A stretch of DNA of 40,047 nucleotides from Deltaproteobacteria bacterium (lineage in GTDB: Bacteria; Desulfobacterota; DSM-4660; Desulfatiglandales; HGW-15), in NCBI GenBank assembly GCA_019307745.1, contig JAFDJA010000004.1:1-40047 (forward strand). The letters run 5' to 3'. The position numbers and the translations under genes were made by a program. The notes beneath the pieces are model-generated. The model made no database searches and had not been told where the DNA came from. It was given only the letters and a program-made list of their open reading frames with translations. Shown one piece after another: positions 8,962 through 16,103 of this stretch (its first letter is position 1; each line of letters starts with the position of its first letter).

Positions 8962-9459
8962 ATGAGTCAGGAAGCTGCGGCGGAGAAAATGAAACAAGAT
9001 ACTCCCCGTATTGAAAAACAGCGAGAAACCCCAGCAGACTGGGAGCCGAATATTATTGCATTTGCATGTCACTATTGCGCCTTTGCTGCTGCAAATCTGG
9101 CAGGAGTCATGAGGCTCTCGTACCCTACAAATGTAAAGATAATCAGGCTGCCCTGCACTGGCAAGCTCGATTATATATATCTTCTTCGCGCCTTTGAGCG
9201 AGGTGTTGACGGCATTTTTGTGGCCGGCTGACTGCCTGGTCAATGTCATTTCCTGGAAGGAAATACAAACGCGGCACAGAGAGTTCAACATGTGAAGAGT
9301 CTTTTGACAAAGGTAGAAATTGACCCGGAACGTGTGCATATGTATAATCTTTCCGCGGCAATGGGACCCATGTGGGCGGAGATCTGCACAAAATTTACAG
9401 AAAAAATCAAAAGTATGGGCCCCTCCCCCATTTGGTGGGCGGACAAGGAACGCACTTAA
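8962..9459 (+). CDS. mvhD: MvhD-like electron-transfer subunit, selenoprotein (in-frame UGA = Sec90)
   Basis: MvhD is a small Fe-S protein that delivers electrons to HdrA. The ORF track ends it at a TGA (9229-9231), but the same frame runs on to TAA at 9457-9459. The continuation, LPGQCHFLEGN, is the family sequence that follows the conserved first Cys of GCxPGxCHY. The UGA therefore replaces that Cys and should be read as selenocysteine at residue 90 of 165. The other conserved Cys are present (C36, C39, C65, C95). A SECIS-like hairpin starts 12 bases after the UGA. The ribosome binding site is GAGGAG before the ATG at 8962. Selenocysteine in MvhD homologues is known (VhuD of methanococci). 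A nonsense mutation is the alternative but fits poorly with the intact downstream half. Confidence 0.88.
9244..9267 (+). promoter_or_regulatory. Candidate bacterial SECIS element in mvhD
   Basis: ATTTCCT (9248-9254) pairs perfectly with AGGAAAT (9258-9264) around a GGA apex. TGT/ACA adds three more pairs below a single bulged C (9247). The apical loop starts 23 bases after the UGA and has G in its first two positions, whether drawn as a 3- or 5-base loop. This is the position and shape expected of a bacterial SECIS element, which recruits SelB with Sec-tRNA. The sequence also encodes the conserved HFLEGN stretch. Confidence 0.75.
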
Positions 9460-9474
9460 CAGGAGTGATTGACA

Positions 9475-10179
9475 ATGATTGTTGGAAAACAAAAGACCTT
9501 AGAAGAGATATGGGATATTATTAAGGATTGTAAAAAAATCCTGGTTTTTGGATGTAATACCTGTGTTGCAGTGTGTCATGAAGGAGGAAACAAGGAGGCA
9601 GAAGTACTCGGTTCCATCCTTCGAATGAAATCAAAACAGGAAGGATCAGATACAGAGATAACAGACAGCGGCATTGAAAGGCAGTGCGAGCACGAGTATT
9701 TTGAACAGGCTGCAGAGGCCATAGAATCAGCAGATGCTATACTCTCAATTGCCTGCGGCGCTGGCATACAATTTCTGGGGGAAAAATTTCCCCATAAAAT
9801 TATTCTTCCAGGGCTTAATACCACTTTTATTGGAGTTGTAGATGCGCCCGGAGAATTCAGTGAACGCTGCCTTATGTGCGGAGACTGTATTCTCCATCTG
9901 ACAGGTGGAATCTGCCCTATCACACGATGCTCAAAATCTATTATGAATGGCCCTTGCGGGGGAAGTCATGACGGGCTATGTGAAATCGCGCCTGATGTCC
10001 CATGTGCCTGGCATCTGATCTACGAAAGGTTGGAGAAACAGGGAAGGCTTGACCTGATGACTGAATTTATTCCTTTCAAGAACTGGCTGACATCCAGAGA
10101 TGGAGGTCCCCGTAAACAGTCACGTCCTGATATCATGACCGACGATAATACAGCAGGTGAACCGGAACAGACCGGATGA
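9475..10179 (+). CDS. metV: MetV-type zinc/iron-sulfur partner of methylene-THF reductase
   Basis: This protein belongs to the MTHFR C-terminal family (MetV), the partner of MetF in acetogens and related anaerobes. It is Cys-rich, with FGCNTCVAVCHEGG near the N-terminus and the diagnostic run CLMCGDCILHLTGGICP followed by NGPCGGSHDG and CAWHLIYERL. The ORF track uses a TTG at 9469, but AGGAG at 9461-9465 is spaced for the ATG at 9475, giving 234 residues. It starts 15 bases after the mvhD stop, so mvhD read-through and metV are probably co-translated from one message. It closes the operon before a hairpin terminator. Confidence 0.9.
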   Translation: MIVGKQKTLEEIWDIIKDCKKILVFGCNTCVAVCHEGGNKEAEVLGSILRMKSKQEGSDTEITDSGIERQCEHEYFEQAAEAIESADAILSIACGAGIQFLGEKFPHKIILPGLNTTFIGVVDAPGEFSERCLMCGDCILHLTGGICPITRCSKSIMNGPCGGSHDGLCEIAPDVPCAWHLIYERLEKQGRLDLMTEFIPFKNWLTSRDGGPRKQSRPDIMTDDNTAGEPEQTG

Positions 10180-10230
10180 GCCACCGCTGTTTTAAATAGC
10201 CTGATTTAACCGGTTAAGATAGTAAAAAAA

Positions 10231-10268
10231 GGGATTGCAGCGCTGATTTTAAAAAGCAATGCAATCCC
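10231..10268. terminator. Bidirectional terminator between metV and tRNA-Leu
   Basis: GGGATTGC (10231-10238) pairs with GCAATCCC (10261-10268). On the plus strand the stem is followed by TTATTTTATT, serving metV. On the minus strand it is followed by seven T residues, serving the convergent tRNA gene. Confidence 0.75.
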
Positions 10269-10279
10269 TTATTTTATTC

Positions 10280-10367
10280 TGGTGCCTGGGACGAGAATCG
10301 AACTCGTACACACAAAATGTGCGAGGGATTTTAAGTCCCTTGCGTCTACCAATTCCGCCACCCAGGC
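10280..10367 (-). tRNA. tRNA-Leu (anticodon UAA)
   Basis: On the minus strand the acceptor GCCTGGG pairs with CCCAGGC, followed by discriminator A and an encoded CCA. The D-arm region reads TGGCGGAATTGGTAGACGCA. The anticodon loop CTTAAAA gives anticodon TAA between AGGGA and TCCCT. A long variable arm (CGCACATTTTGTGTG) and a GTTCGATTC T-loop make it a class II tRNA of 88 bases. It reads UUA codons. Confidence 0.97.
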
Positions 10368-10469
10368 GTAAACAAAGACAGGATTGTCCCGTTCTTTATC
10401 CAGAGAGTTTTTACATATTTATCACTGTAAAATCAAGATAATTAATCGAATATCTTAGTAAAAACAGAA

Positions 10470-10499
10470 AAGCGGTTAAGGACAAATCCTTAACCGCTT
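10470..10499. terminator. Strong perfect hairpin, probable terminator
   Basis: AAGCGGTTAAGGA (10470-10482) pairs perfectly over 13 bases with TCCTTAACCGCTT (10487-10499) around a CAAA loop. On the minus strand it is followed by TTCTGTTTTT, so it would stop minus-strand transcription entering the tRNA-Leu region from the hrpA side. On the plus strand the tail is poor (ATTAAA). Confidence 0.6.
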
Positions 10500-10590
10500 A
10501 TTAAACCGAAAGACATCCCTGCCAATATCTCCTAAACATTCCCGAAAGGCAGCAGGTTTCAACGAAGTGGAGAAATATAGGAGGAGAAGA

Positions 10591-10662
10591 ATGTCAAAAC
10601 CTGCCGCCGTTGTTGTCAATAGGGAGAAAAACTATACTTATTGCCAAGGTTGTTTACATTGA
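10591..10662 (+). pseudogene. Orphan 23-codon ORF resembling the start of a 2-oxoacid:ferredoxin oxidoreductase beta subunit
   Basis: AGGAGGAGAAGA just before the ATG is one of the best ribosome binding sites in the window. The ORF reads MSKPAAVVVNREKNYTYCQG then CLH and ends in tandem stops (TGA TAA). The YCxGCxH motif near the N-terminus recalls the YCPGCxHG motif that begins the beta (TPP) subunit of KorB/VorB-type oxidoreductases, so this may be the stump of a deleted gene. It could also be a leader peptide or chance. The sequence after the stop does not continue the family in any obvious frame. Confidence 0.3.
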
Positions 10663-10803
10663 TAACACAGTAATATGAATTGAAGATGAATTTTTTTAAA
10701 AAAAATAATCTTAATCAGTGGAGGGAGGTTTTCTGCGGGAGAGGAGCTGAAAAGAGGAGGACAAAGGAAAAAAATATTTCCGGGTTGAAAGCAGATAATA
10801 CTA

Positions 10804-13800
10804 TCAGGCCATCCTTTCAATCTCCTCTATCCTCTTTTTCAATCGTTTTTCAGAGACTGGGAAAAAAGTCTTGAGCTCCTGGGCAAACAGGCTGACCCTA
10901 AACTCTTCAAGCATCCATCCAAACTCCTTTACTGCCGCGCGCTTTTCAGATGACGCGTAATTAGATAGCCCTTTATTCATTTCTTTATATATACTTATAT
11001 AAGGCCTTATCTGAGCTGCTTTTGTCCTGTCCTTCTGAGGATCAACGCTTCCTCGCCGCGCCCTTATAAGAAGGGCCTTTATGTACCTAGGAATGTGCTC
11101 AAGCCTGTCAAAAGGGTATTGATCAAAAAAATTCTGAGGAATAAGCAGGTCCAGCTCATTTTGAATTTCCTGTACCAATGAATGGTCTGTGCTGGTTGAC
11201 CTTTTTGCGGATTCCATGGCACCCAGTCCGGATTTTATTTCCATATATGCCTCTATAATCCTGGTACCAAGCAGGAGTGTGTTCTTTTCCCTGCCTACCA
11301 TATCTGATCTTATGTCTGCCTCATGCTCCTTAAACTCCTTTTCAGTCCTAATATTCACATAAAAAAGATGTCTGATACAAGCATCATAAAGTGCTTTCTC
11401 ATATAATTTATGTCCGCCAAAATAGACTGCTGCCCTGTGCAGCTTTTGAGGCAGAACAAGCCCTTTTTTCAAAAACTTGAGATCTTTTTTAAAGGAGACC
11501 TGATACAGGGCCGCCACTCCTTTGGGATGAACATCTTCCGCCTCTTCGAAATTACTGAACAGGCAAATCCTTGCACCCTTTTCCTCTTCAGGGACAAGGG
11601 CGGGATAGGCCTCAAGATAGGCGCCAAGTTCCAATCTTTCAGGAAGATCACCCAGATCCCATTCAAGGATCTTTCCTCTTTCCCATCTCTGGCGGGCCTG
11701 TTTCCATGGATCTGTCTCCTCCACTCCTGTGCTGTCCACAGAAACAGGCCTTCGGAGGGCACTAAGATCCCTTTCCGCCCTGATCTCCTTTCCCCTGTGG
11801 TCTGTGACAGCCACACGCAATCTCAGGTGGTCCTGAATATGCTCAACAGGCCATTCAGAGGCAGGAATATCTACATTGAAGTGCTCATAAATAAATCTGC
11901 CCAGACAGTTGATAAGTGATTTACCAGGACTGGGCGCCATCTCTGCAACGATCCTGTCCACTCTGTCTGACACAGGTACCAGCTGCTTTCTGTACCGCTT
12001 GGGAAGACCTTTAATAAGGGCATATACCTTTTCATAGAAAAGTCCGGGCACGAGCCAGTCCAGCTGCTCAGTTTTTATCCTGGAGATCATTGTGGAAGGG
12101 ACCTTGAGAGTCACACCATCATCATCTCTGCCAGGAGCAAACCTGTATGCAAGGTCAAACTGCCTGCCTCCCATTGTCATCTGACCGGGAAACCTGGACA
12201 GTTCATCAGGATCAGGGGCCAGGGCAATGATGTCATGTTCACACAACTTAAGAAAATCATCACCGCCTTTTTCTCTTATGAGTCTTTTAAGTCCTGCTGA
12301 GTCGCATATGCCTTCAAGCCTTTCAGAGTAAAACTGTTCAATAGCCTCATCATCCACAAGAATACCCCGCCGCCTGATTCGATCTTCCATGTTGCGGATC
12401 TTCTCAATCAGCCTCATATTATGATTCAAAAAGGAAAACCTATCCCTGATATTGCCATCTACCAGGGCAGACAGGATAAATAGTTCGTGTGATACTTTAA
12501 GGTTTATCCTTTTATATTGAACTGACCTTTTCGCGACAATTACAAGCCCATACAGGGAAACCTGCTCACTTGCCATAACCGAGCCCCGGCTCCTGCTCCA
12601 GCGAGGATCTGAATAGCTGTATTTGCACAGCCCTTTTCCCAGAGTTTCAAGCCATTCACAATCTATACGTGCTACTGTTCTTGCAAAAAGTCGAGAAGTC
12701 ATTACCATCTCCGCGCAGACTATCCACCTGGGATGTCTGTTAAACAGGGTAGAGCCCGGAAAAATCATGGCCTCCCGTCCCCTTGCCGCCTGGTACAGGT
12801 TCTTCTCCTTTATCAGGGCTATATTTGATAGATATCCGCACAGTACAGACCTATGGATACGGTCATAAAGGAGACCCGAATTATCTTTACTCTTTCTCCC
12901 GCCTACCCCGATCTTCTGCTCCTTAAGGATCAATGTTATCTGTCTGTGTATATGAATCCACTCGCGCATACGGATATAAGAAAGAAAGTTCTGTCTGCAG
13001 TACTTTCTCATCCGGCTCCGGGTCTTAACATATTCAAGCTGGGAATGAAACCTGTTCCAGATATTCAGGAGGGTGATAAAGTCAGAATCCATATCCTTAA
13101 ATCCAGTATGTTTCTGATCCGCAGCAGCAGTATTTTCAGGAGGTCTAACCCTGGGATCCTGGATACTCAGTACTGACGCAATAACTGCCACCTCATTAAC
13201 ACACGACTCTTTTTCCGCCTCAATTAGCATACGTGAAATCTTAGGGTCCAGGGGCATTCGTGCCATAATTCTTCCCATCCTTGTGAGAAATACCCCTCTG
13301 CCTTTTCGTTCAATCGCACCCAGTTCGGAAAGCAGATCAAAACCGTCCTTTACACTCCTGGGATCAGGCCGGTCCAGGAATGGAAAAGAATGTATATCTC
13401 CAAGCCCCAAGGCAATCATGCGCAGGATGACCTCGGCCAGATTAGCCCTGAGCACTTCAGGAGGGGTGAACTGCTCTCTTGTCTGAAAATCCTCTTCAGG
13501 ATAGAGCCTCACGCATACCCCGTCCTCCAAACGGCCGCACCTTCCCTTTCTCTGGTCTGCGCTGCTTATGGAGACAGGGCTCACAGGCAGACTTGTTATT
13601 CTGGATCTCGGGACATAGCGTGATATCCGGGCAAGGCCTGTGTCTATCACATACCTTATCCCGGGAATGGTAATGGAGGTTTCTGCCACATTAGTGGCCA
13701 CCACAATCTTTTTACCCGGACCGGACAGAAAGACACGAGCCTGTTTATCATAAGGAAGCCTCGCGAAAAGCGGCAGGATAGTAGTGCTTGAAAATTGTCT

Positions 13801-14748
13801 GGCCTCCAGGAGTTCACAGGTATCAAGGATATCCTGCTCCGTGGGCATAAAGACAAGCATATCACCCGGCTTGTCTTTCCTTGCCAACCTTTCAACGGCC
13901 TTTACCGCAGTATCAACGTAGGTAAAATCCCCTCTCTCCACAGATCTGGTATCAGGAGGCATATACCTGACCTCCACAGGGAACATCCTGCCGTGGACCG
14001 TGATGACCGGGGCATTGTCAGATCCCTTAGAGAACTTCTCCGTATCCATTGTGGCGGAGGTTATAATTATCTTGAGATCCCTGCGCTTCTTAATCAACCT
14101 CCTCAGGATGCCCAGGAGAAAATCAATATTAAGGCTCCTCTCATGGGCCTCATCTATGATAATTGTGTCGTAGTCATACAAAAGGGGATCGGCCTGAGTC
14201 TCGCTTAAAAGCATACCATCCGTCATGATCTTGATATAACTGTCGCGGCGAATCCTGTCCTGAAAACGGATCTTGTACCCCACTGACTTTCCAACATCTT
14301 CACCAATCTCTTCAGCAATTCTCCTGGCAATTGTTACGGCGGCTATTCGGCGGGGCTGTGTGCAGCCTATCATACCGGAAACACCCTGCCCTGCCATAAG
14401 GCACATCTTGGGGATCTGTGTGGACTTACCTGAACCTGTGTCGCCCGCAATGATCACAACCTGATTCTCTCTGATAGACTGTGTAATCTCTGCTGCCTTT
14501 TCACTGATTGGAAGGTTGGGAGGAAAATCAATATCCGGAATCAGATCCAGCCGCTTTGCCCTTTGTTTTACAGAGGACTTTGCCCTCTTTTCCAGAGAAA
14601 CCAGTTGCTTTAAAAGAGGGTCCGTGGGATTCTCTTTTTCAGCACTGCGCTGGATATCTTTCAGCCTTTTGGATATCCATGCCTTGTCCTTAAGCATTGC
14701 CCGGGAAAGGAGTGATCTGATATGTTTTATCTGTTCTGAGATAGCCAT
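10804..14748 (-). CDS. hrpA: ATP-dependent RNA helicase HrpA (DEAH box)
   Basis: This is a full-length (1314 aa) HrpA, a 3'-5' DEAH-box helicase that in E. coli acts on mRNA and stalled ribosomes. Visible motifs are Walker A GDTGSGKST (102-110), DEAH (199-202), SATMD (231-235) and motif VI QRKGRCGR near 400. The HA2/OB-fold region and the long HrpA-specific C-terminal half follow. The length equals that of E. coli HrpA (about 1300 aa), so nothing is missing. The start is the first ATG, with only a weak GAAG upstream. It is monocistronic and convergent with the metF operon. No clear terminator is seen after its stop. Confidence 0.95.
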   Translation of the reverse strand: MAISEQIKHIRSLLSRAMLKDKAWISKRLKDIQRSAEKENPTDPLLKQLVSLEKRAKSSVKQRAKRLDLIPDIDFPPNLPISEKAAEITQSIRENQVVIIAGDTGSGKSTQIPKMCLMAGQGVSGMIGCTQPRRIAAVTIARRIAEEIGEDVGKSVGYKIRFQDRIRRDSYIKIMTDGMLLSETQADPLLYDYDTIIIDEAHERSLNIDFLLGILRRLIKKRRDLKIIITSATMDTEKFSKGSDNAPVITVHGRMFPVEVRYMPPDTRSVERGDFTYVDTAVKAVERLARKDKPGDMLVFMPTEQDILDTCELLEARQFSSTTILPLFARLPYDKQARVFLSGPGKKIVVATNVAETSITIPGIRYVIDTGLARISRYVPRSRITSLPVSPVSISSADQRKGRCGRLEDGVCVRLYPEEDFQTREQFTPPEVLRANLAEVILRMIALGLGDIHSFPFLDRPDPRSVKDGFDLLSELGAIERKGRGVFLTRMGRIMARMPLDPKISRMLIEAEKESCVNEVAVIASVLSIQDPRVRPPENTAAADQKHTGFKDMDSDFITLLNIWNRFHSQLEYVKTRSRMRKYCRQNFLSYIRMREWIHIHRQITLILKEQKIGVGGRKSKDNSGLLYDRIHRSVLCGYLSNIALIKEKNLYQAARGREAMIFPGSTLFNRHPRWIVCAEMVMTSRLFARTVARIDCEWLETLGKGLCKYSYSDPRWSRSRGSVMASEQVSLYGLVIVAKRSVQYKRINLKVSHELFILSALVDGNIRDRFSFLNHNMRLIEKIRNMEDRIRRRGILVDDEAIEQFYSERLEGICDSAGLKRLIREKGGDDFLKLCEHDIIALAPDPDELSRFPGQMTMGGRQFDLAYRFAPGRDDDGVTLKVPSTMISRIKTEQLDWLVPGLFYEKVYALIKGLPKRYRKQLVPVSDRVDRIVAEMAPSPGKSLINCLGRFIYEHFNVDIPASEWPVEHIQDHLRLRVAVTDHRGKEIRAERDLSALRRPVSVDSTGVEETDPWKQARQRWERGKILEWDLGDLPERLELGAYLEAYPALVPEEEKGARICLFSNFEEAEDVHPKGVAALYQVSFKKDLKFLKKGLVLPQKLHRAAVYFGGHKLYEKALYDACIRHLFYVNIRTEKEFKEHEADIRSDMVGREKNTLLLGTRIIEAYMEIKSGLGAMESAKRSTSTDHSLVQEIQNELDLLIPQNFFDQYPFDRLEHIPRYIKALLIRARRGSVDPQKDRTKAAQIRPYISIYKEMNKGLSNYASSEKRAAVKEFGWMLEEFRVSLFAQELKTFFPVSEKRLKKRIEEIERMA

Positions 14749-14830
14749 TGAAATTTCTTCAATCCTATGGGTTCAATGATCTGATAATTGTGATCAATAG
14801 ATATTATGGTTATACTGGTTTTGTCTACGC

Positions 14831-14859
14831 AAAAAAAATCCCCCGGCAGGACCGGGGGA
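14831..14859 (-). terminator. Rho-independent terminator of the secreted-protein operon
   Basis: On the minus strand CCCCCGG, loop TCCTG and CCGGGGG are followed by A and eight T residues. It lies about 40 bases beyond the stop of the DUF1566 gene. Confidence 0.9.
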
Positions 14860-14899
14860 CATTGTTTATCAGATTATGGTTGCTGGTACAAGTTTTATA

Positions 14900-16000
14900 T
14901 CATAAATCAAGGACTTCCTTAAGAGAACCAATTGCCTCTTCCAGCCCTATCCTGAAATCACCGTTAATATCATCACCAACAGTAACTCCGCTGGGTGTCA
15001 TTCCCGTGATCACCTGAAGGCTCCTGATAACATCAGCAAGGGCCTCGGCCAGGGGATCTTCCTCAGCATTTCTCACGCACCTGGAATAATAACTTTCTGT
15101 CTTTTCAATGTGACTCACTATTCCCCATTCAAGGGTCATATACCATGCCTGGGTATTGTGATTCCGGTTGGAGGTTGAAGTCCAGTACTCCGCAGTATTA
15201 TTCGGGGATTTAAAATACTGGTCATCAATTGAGGGGCTGTCGTAATCATCATTGTTTATAGAACGGAGTTCCTTGACATTAGGCAGTCTCCAGTCATCAT
15301 GGTTCGCTAAATTCAGGCCCTCGCAGTACTGAAGGCCCCCTTCCCAGTCTGTTGGAGGAGAATTACCATCCTGTTCCCACATAAGACCGGTATTATTATC
15401 TGTAACCGTACCGTTGCCATTGCCGGAAAAGGACATTTCATTCCCAGGCGTACCCCTTACACAGCGAACATAGTGAGCCTTGCTGGAAGCTTCAGTTTTT
15501 GGATGGGCCCCTATCCCGCCTCCCGAATTCACAACCCACACCTTGCTAGAGCCAAAGGCCGGAACCGTGTTTGACCACCAGTACTCCGCCTCGGTACTGC
15601 TCGTGAAATAGGCTGAATCCAGTGGAGGCTTTGCAGTATCGTGATTTACAATGCTGAATAATTCATGGGCGCTGGGAAGGCGCCAATCCTCACTTTCCCC
15701 CAGTGTGAGGTCCGCACAAAAAATAACCGCATCATCCCATGTGGTTGTTGTGCCGCTTTCGCCTTTCTGCCATATGAGCCCTGTCACATTATCGGTCACT
15801 GTGCCATTATCGTGATCGGTGAAATCAGGAGGATTAAAATCATAGTCAGAATCCTCTCCAAAAGTTTCTGTTGAAACAATTGTCTGCCCTGTATCAGGAA
15901 GGGCTGCCATGCTCCATGAAAAAACTTCATTGGAAACAACCAGGCAGAAGATCACGACAAGTACTATTCTGCAGGACATGCCGGTTACTGATTTATTCAT
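14900..16000 (-). CDS. Secreted double DUF1566 protein with C-terminal EF-hand/dockerin-like module
   Basis: A signal peptide (hydrophobic IVLVVIFCLVVSNEVFS) is followed by two DUF1566 (Lcl C-terminal-like) repeats. Each repeat opens with NGTVTDN.TGL.W and has DWRLP and a closing YVRCVRG/YSRCVRN (about residues 62-180 and 196-310). DUF1566 domains are common in secreted proteins of anaerobes, often linked to binding of surfaces or polymers, but the ligand is unknown. The last 45 residues hold a helix, an EF-hand loop DINGDFRIGLEE and a second helix. This module is shared with the two upstream genes. It is the last gene of the operon before the terminator. Confidence 0.82.
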   Translation of the reverse strand: MNKSVTGMSCRIVLVVIFCLVVSNEVFSWSMAALPDTGQTIVSTETFGEDSDYDFNPPDFTDHDNGTVTDNVTGLIWQKGESGTTTTWDDAVIFCADLTLGESEDWRLPSAHELFSIVNHDTAKPPLDSAYFTSSTEAEYWWSNTVPAFGSSKVWVVNSGGGIGAHPKTEASSKAHYVRCVRGTPGNEMSFSGNGNGTVTDNNTGLMWEQDGNSPPTDWEGGLQYCEGLNLANHDDWRLPNVKELRSINNDDYDSPSIDDQYFKSPNNTAEYWTSTSNRNHNTQAWYMTLEWGIVSHIEKTESYYSRCVRNAEEDPLAEALADVIRSLQVITGMTPSGVTVGDDINGDFRIGLEEAIGSLKEVLDL

Positions 16001-16103
16001 GCATAATCTCCATATTTTAATAAGCCTAGTATATTAGATGCATCCGGGATTTTCCGAAGAACCACCTGAACGCATATTTTTTGAATCCTAACAGCTGTCC
16101 GGC

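Noticed and set aside
9229-9231. TGA in mvhD as a nonsense mutation making a pseudogene
   Set aside because: The downstream half is intact, conserved and in frame. The stop replaces exactly the family Cys, and a SECIS-like hairpin follows at the right distance. Selenocysteine explains all of this better.
8941-9492. 183-residue minus-strand ORF opposite mvhD
   Set aside because: It is a shadow of the open selenoprotein frame on the plus strand. Its composition is not protein-like and the plus strand has family sequence, a ribosome binding site and operon context.
10660-10662. TGA after YCQGCLH in the orphan ORF as a second selenocysteine codon
   Set aside because: The next codon is TAA and no conserved sequence follows, so read-through would gain nothing.
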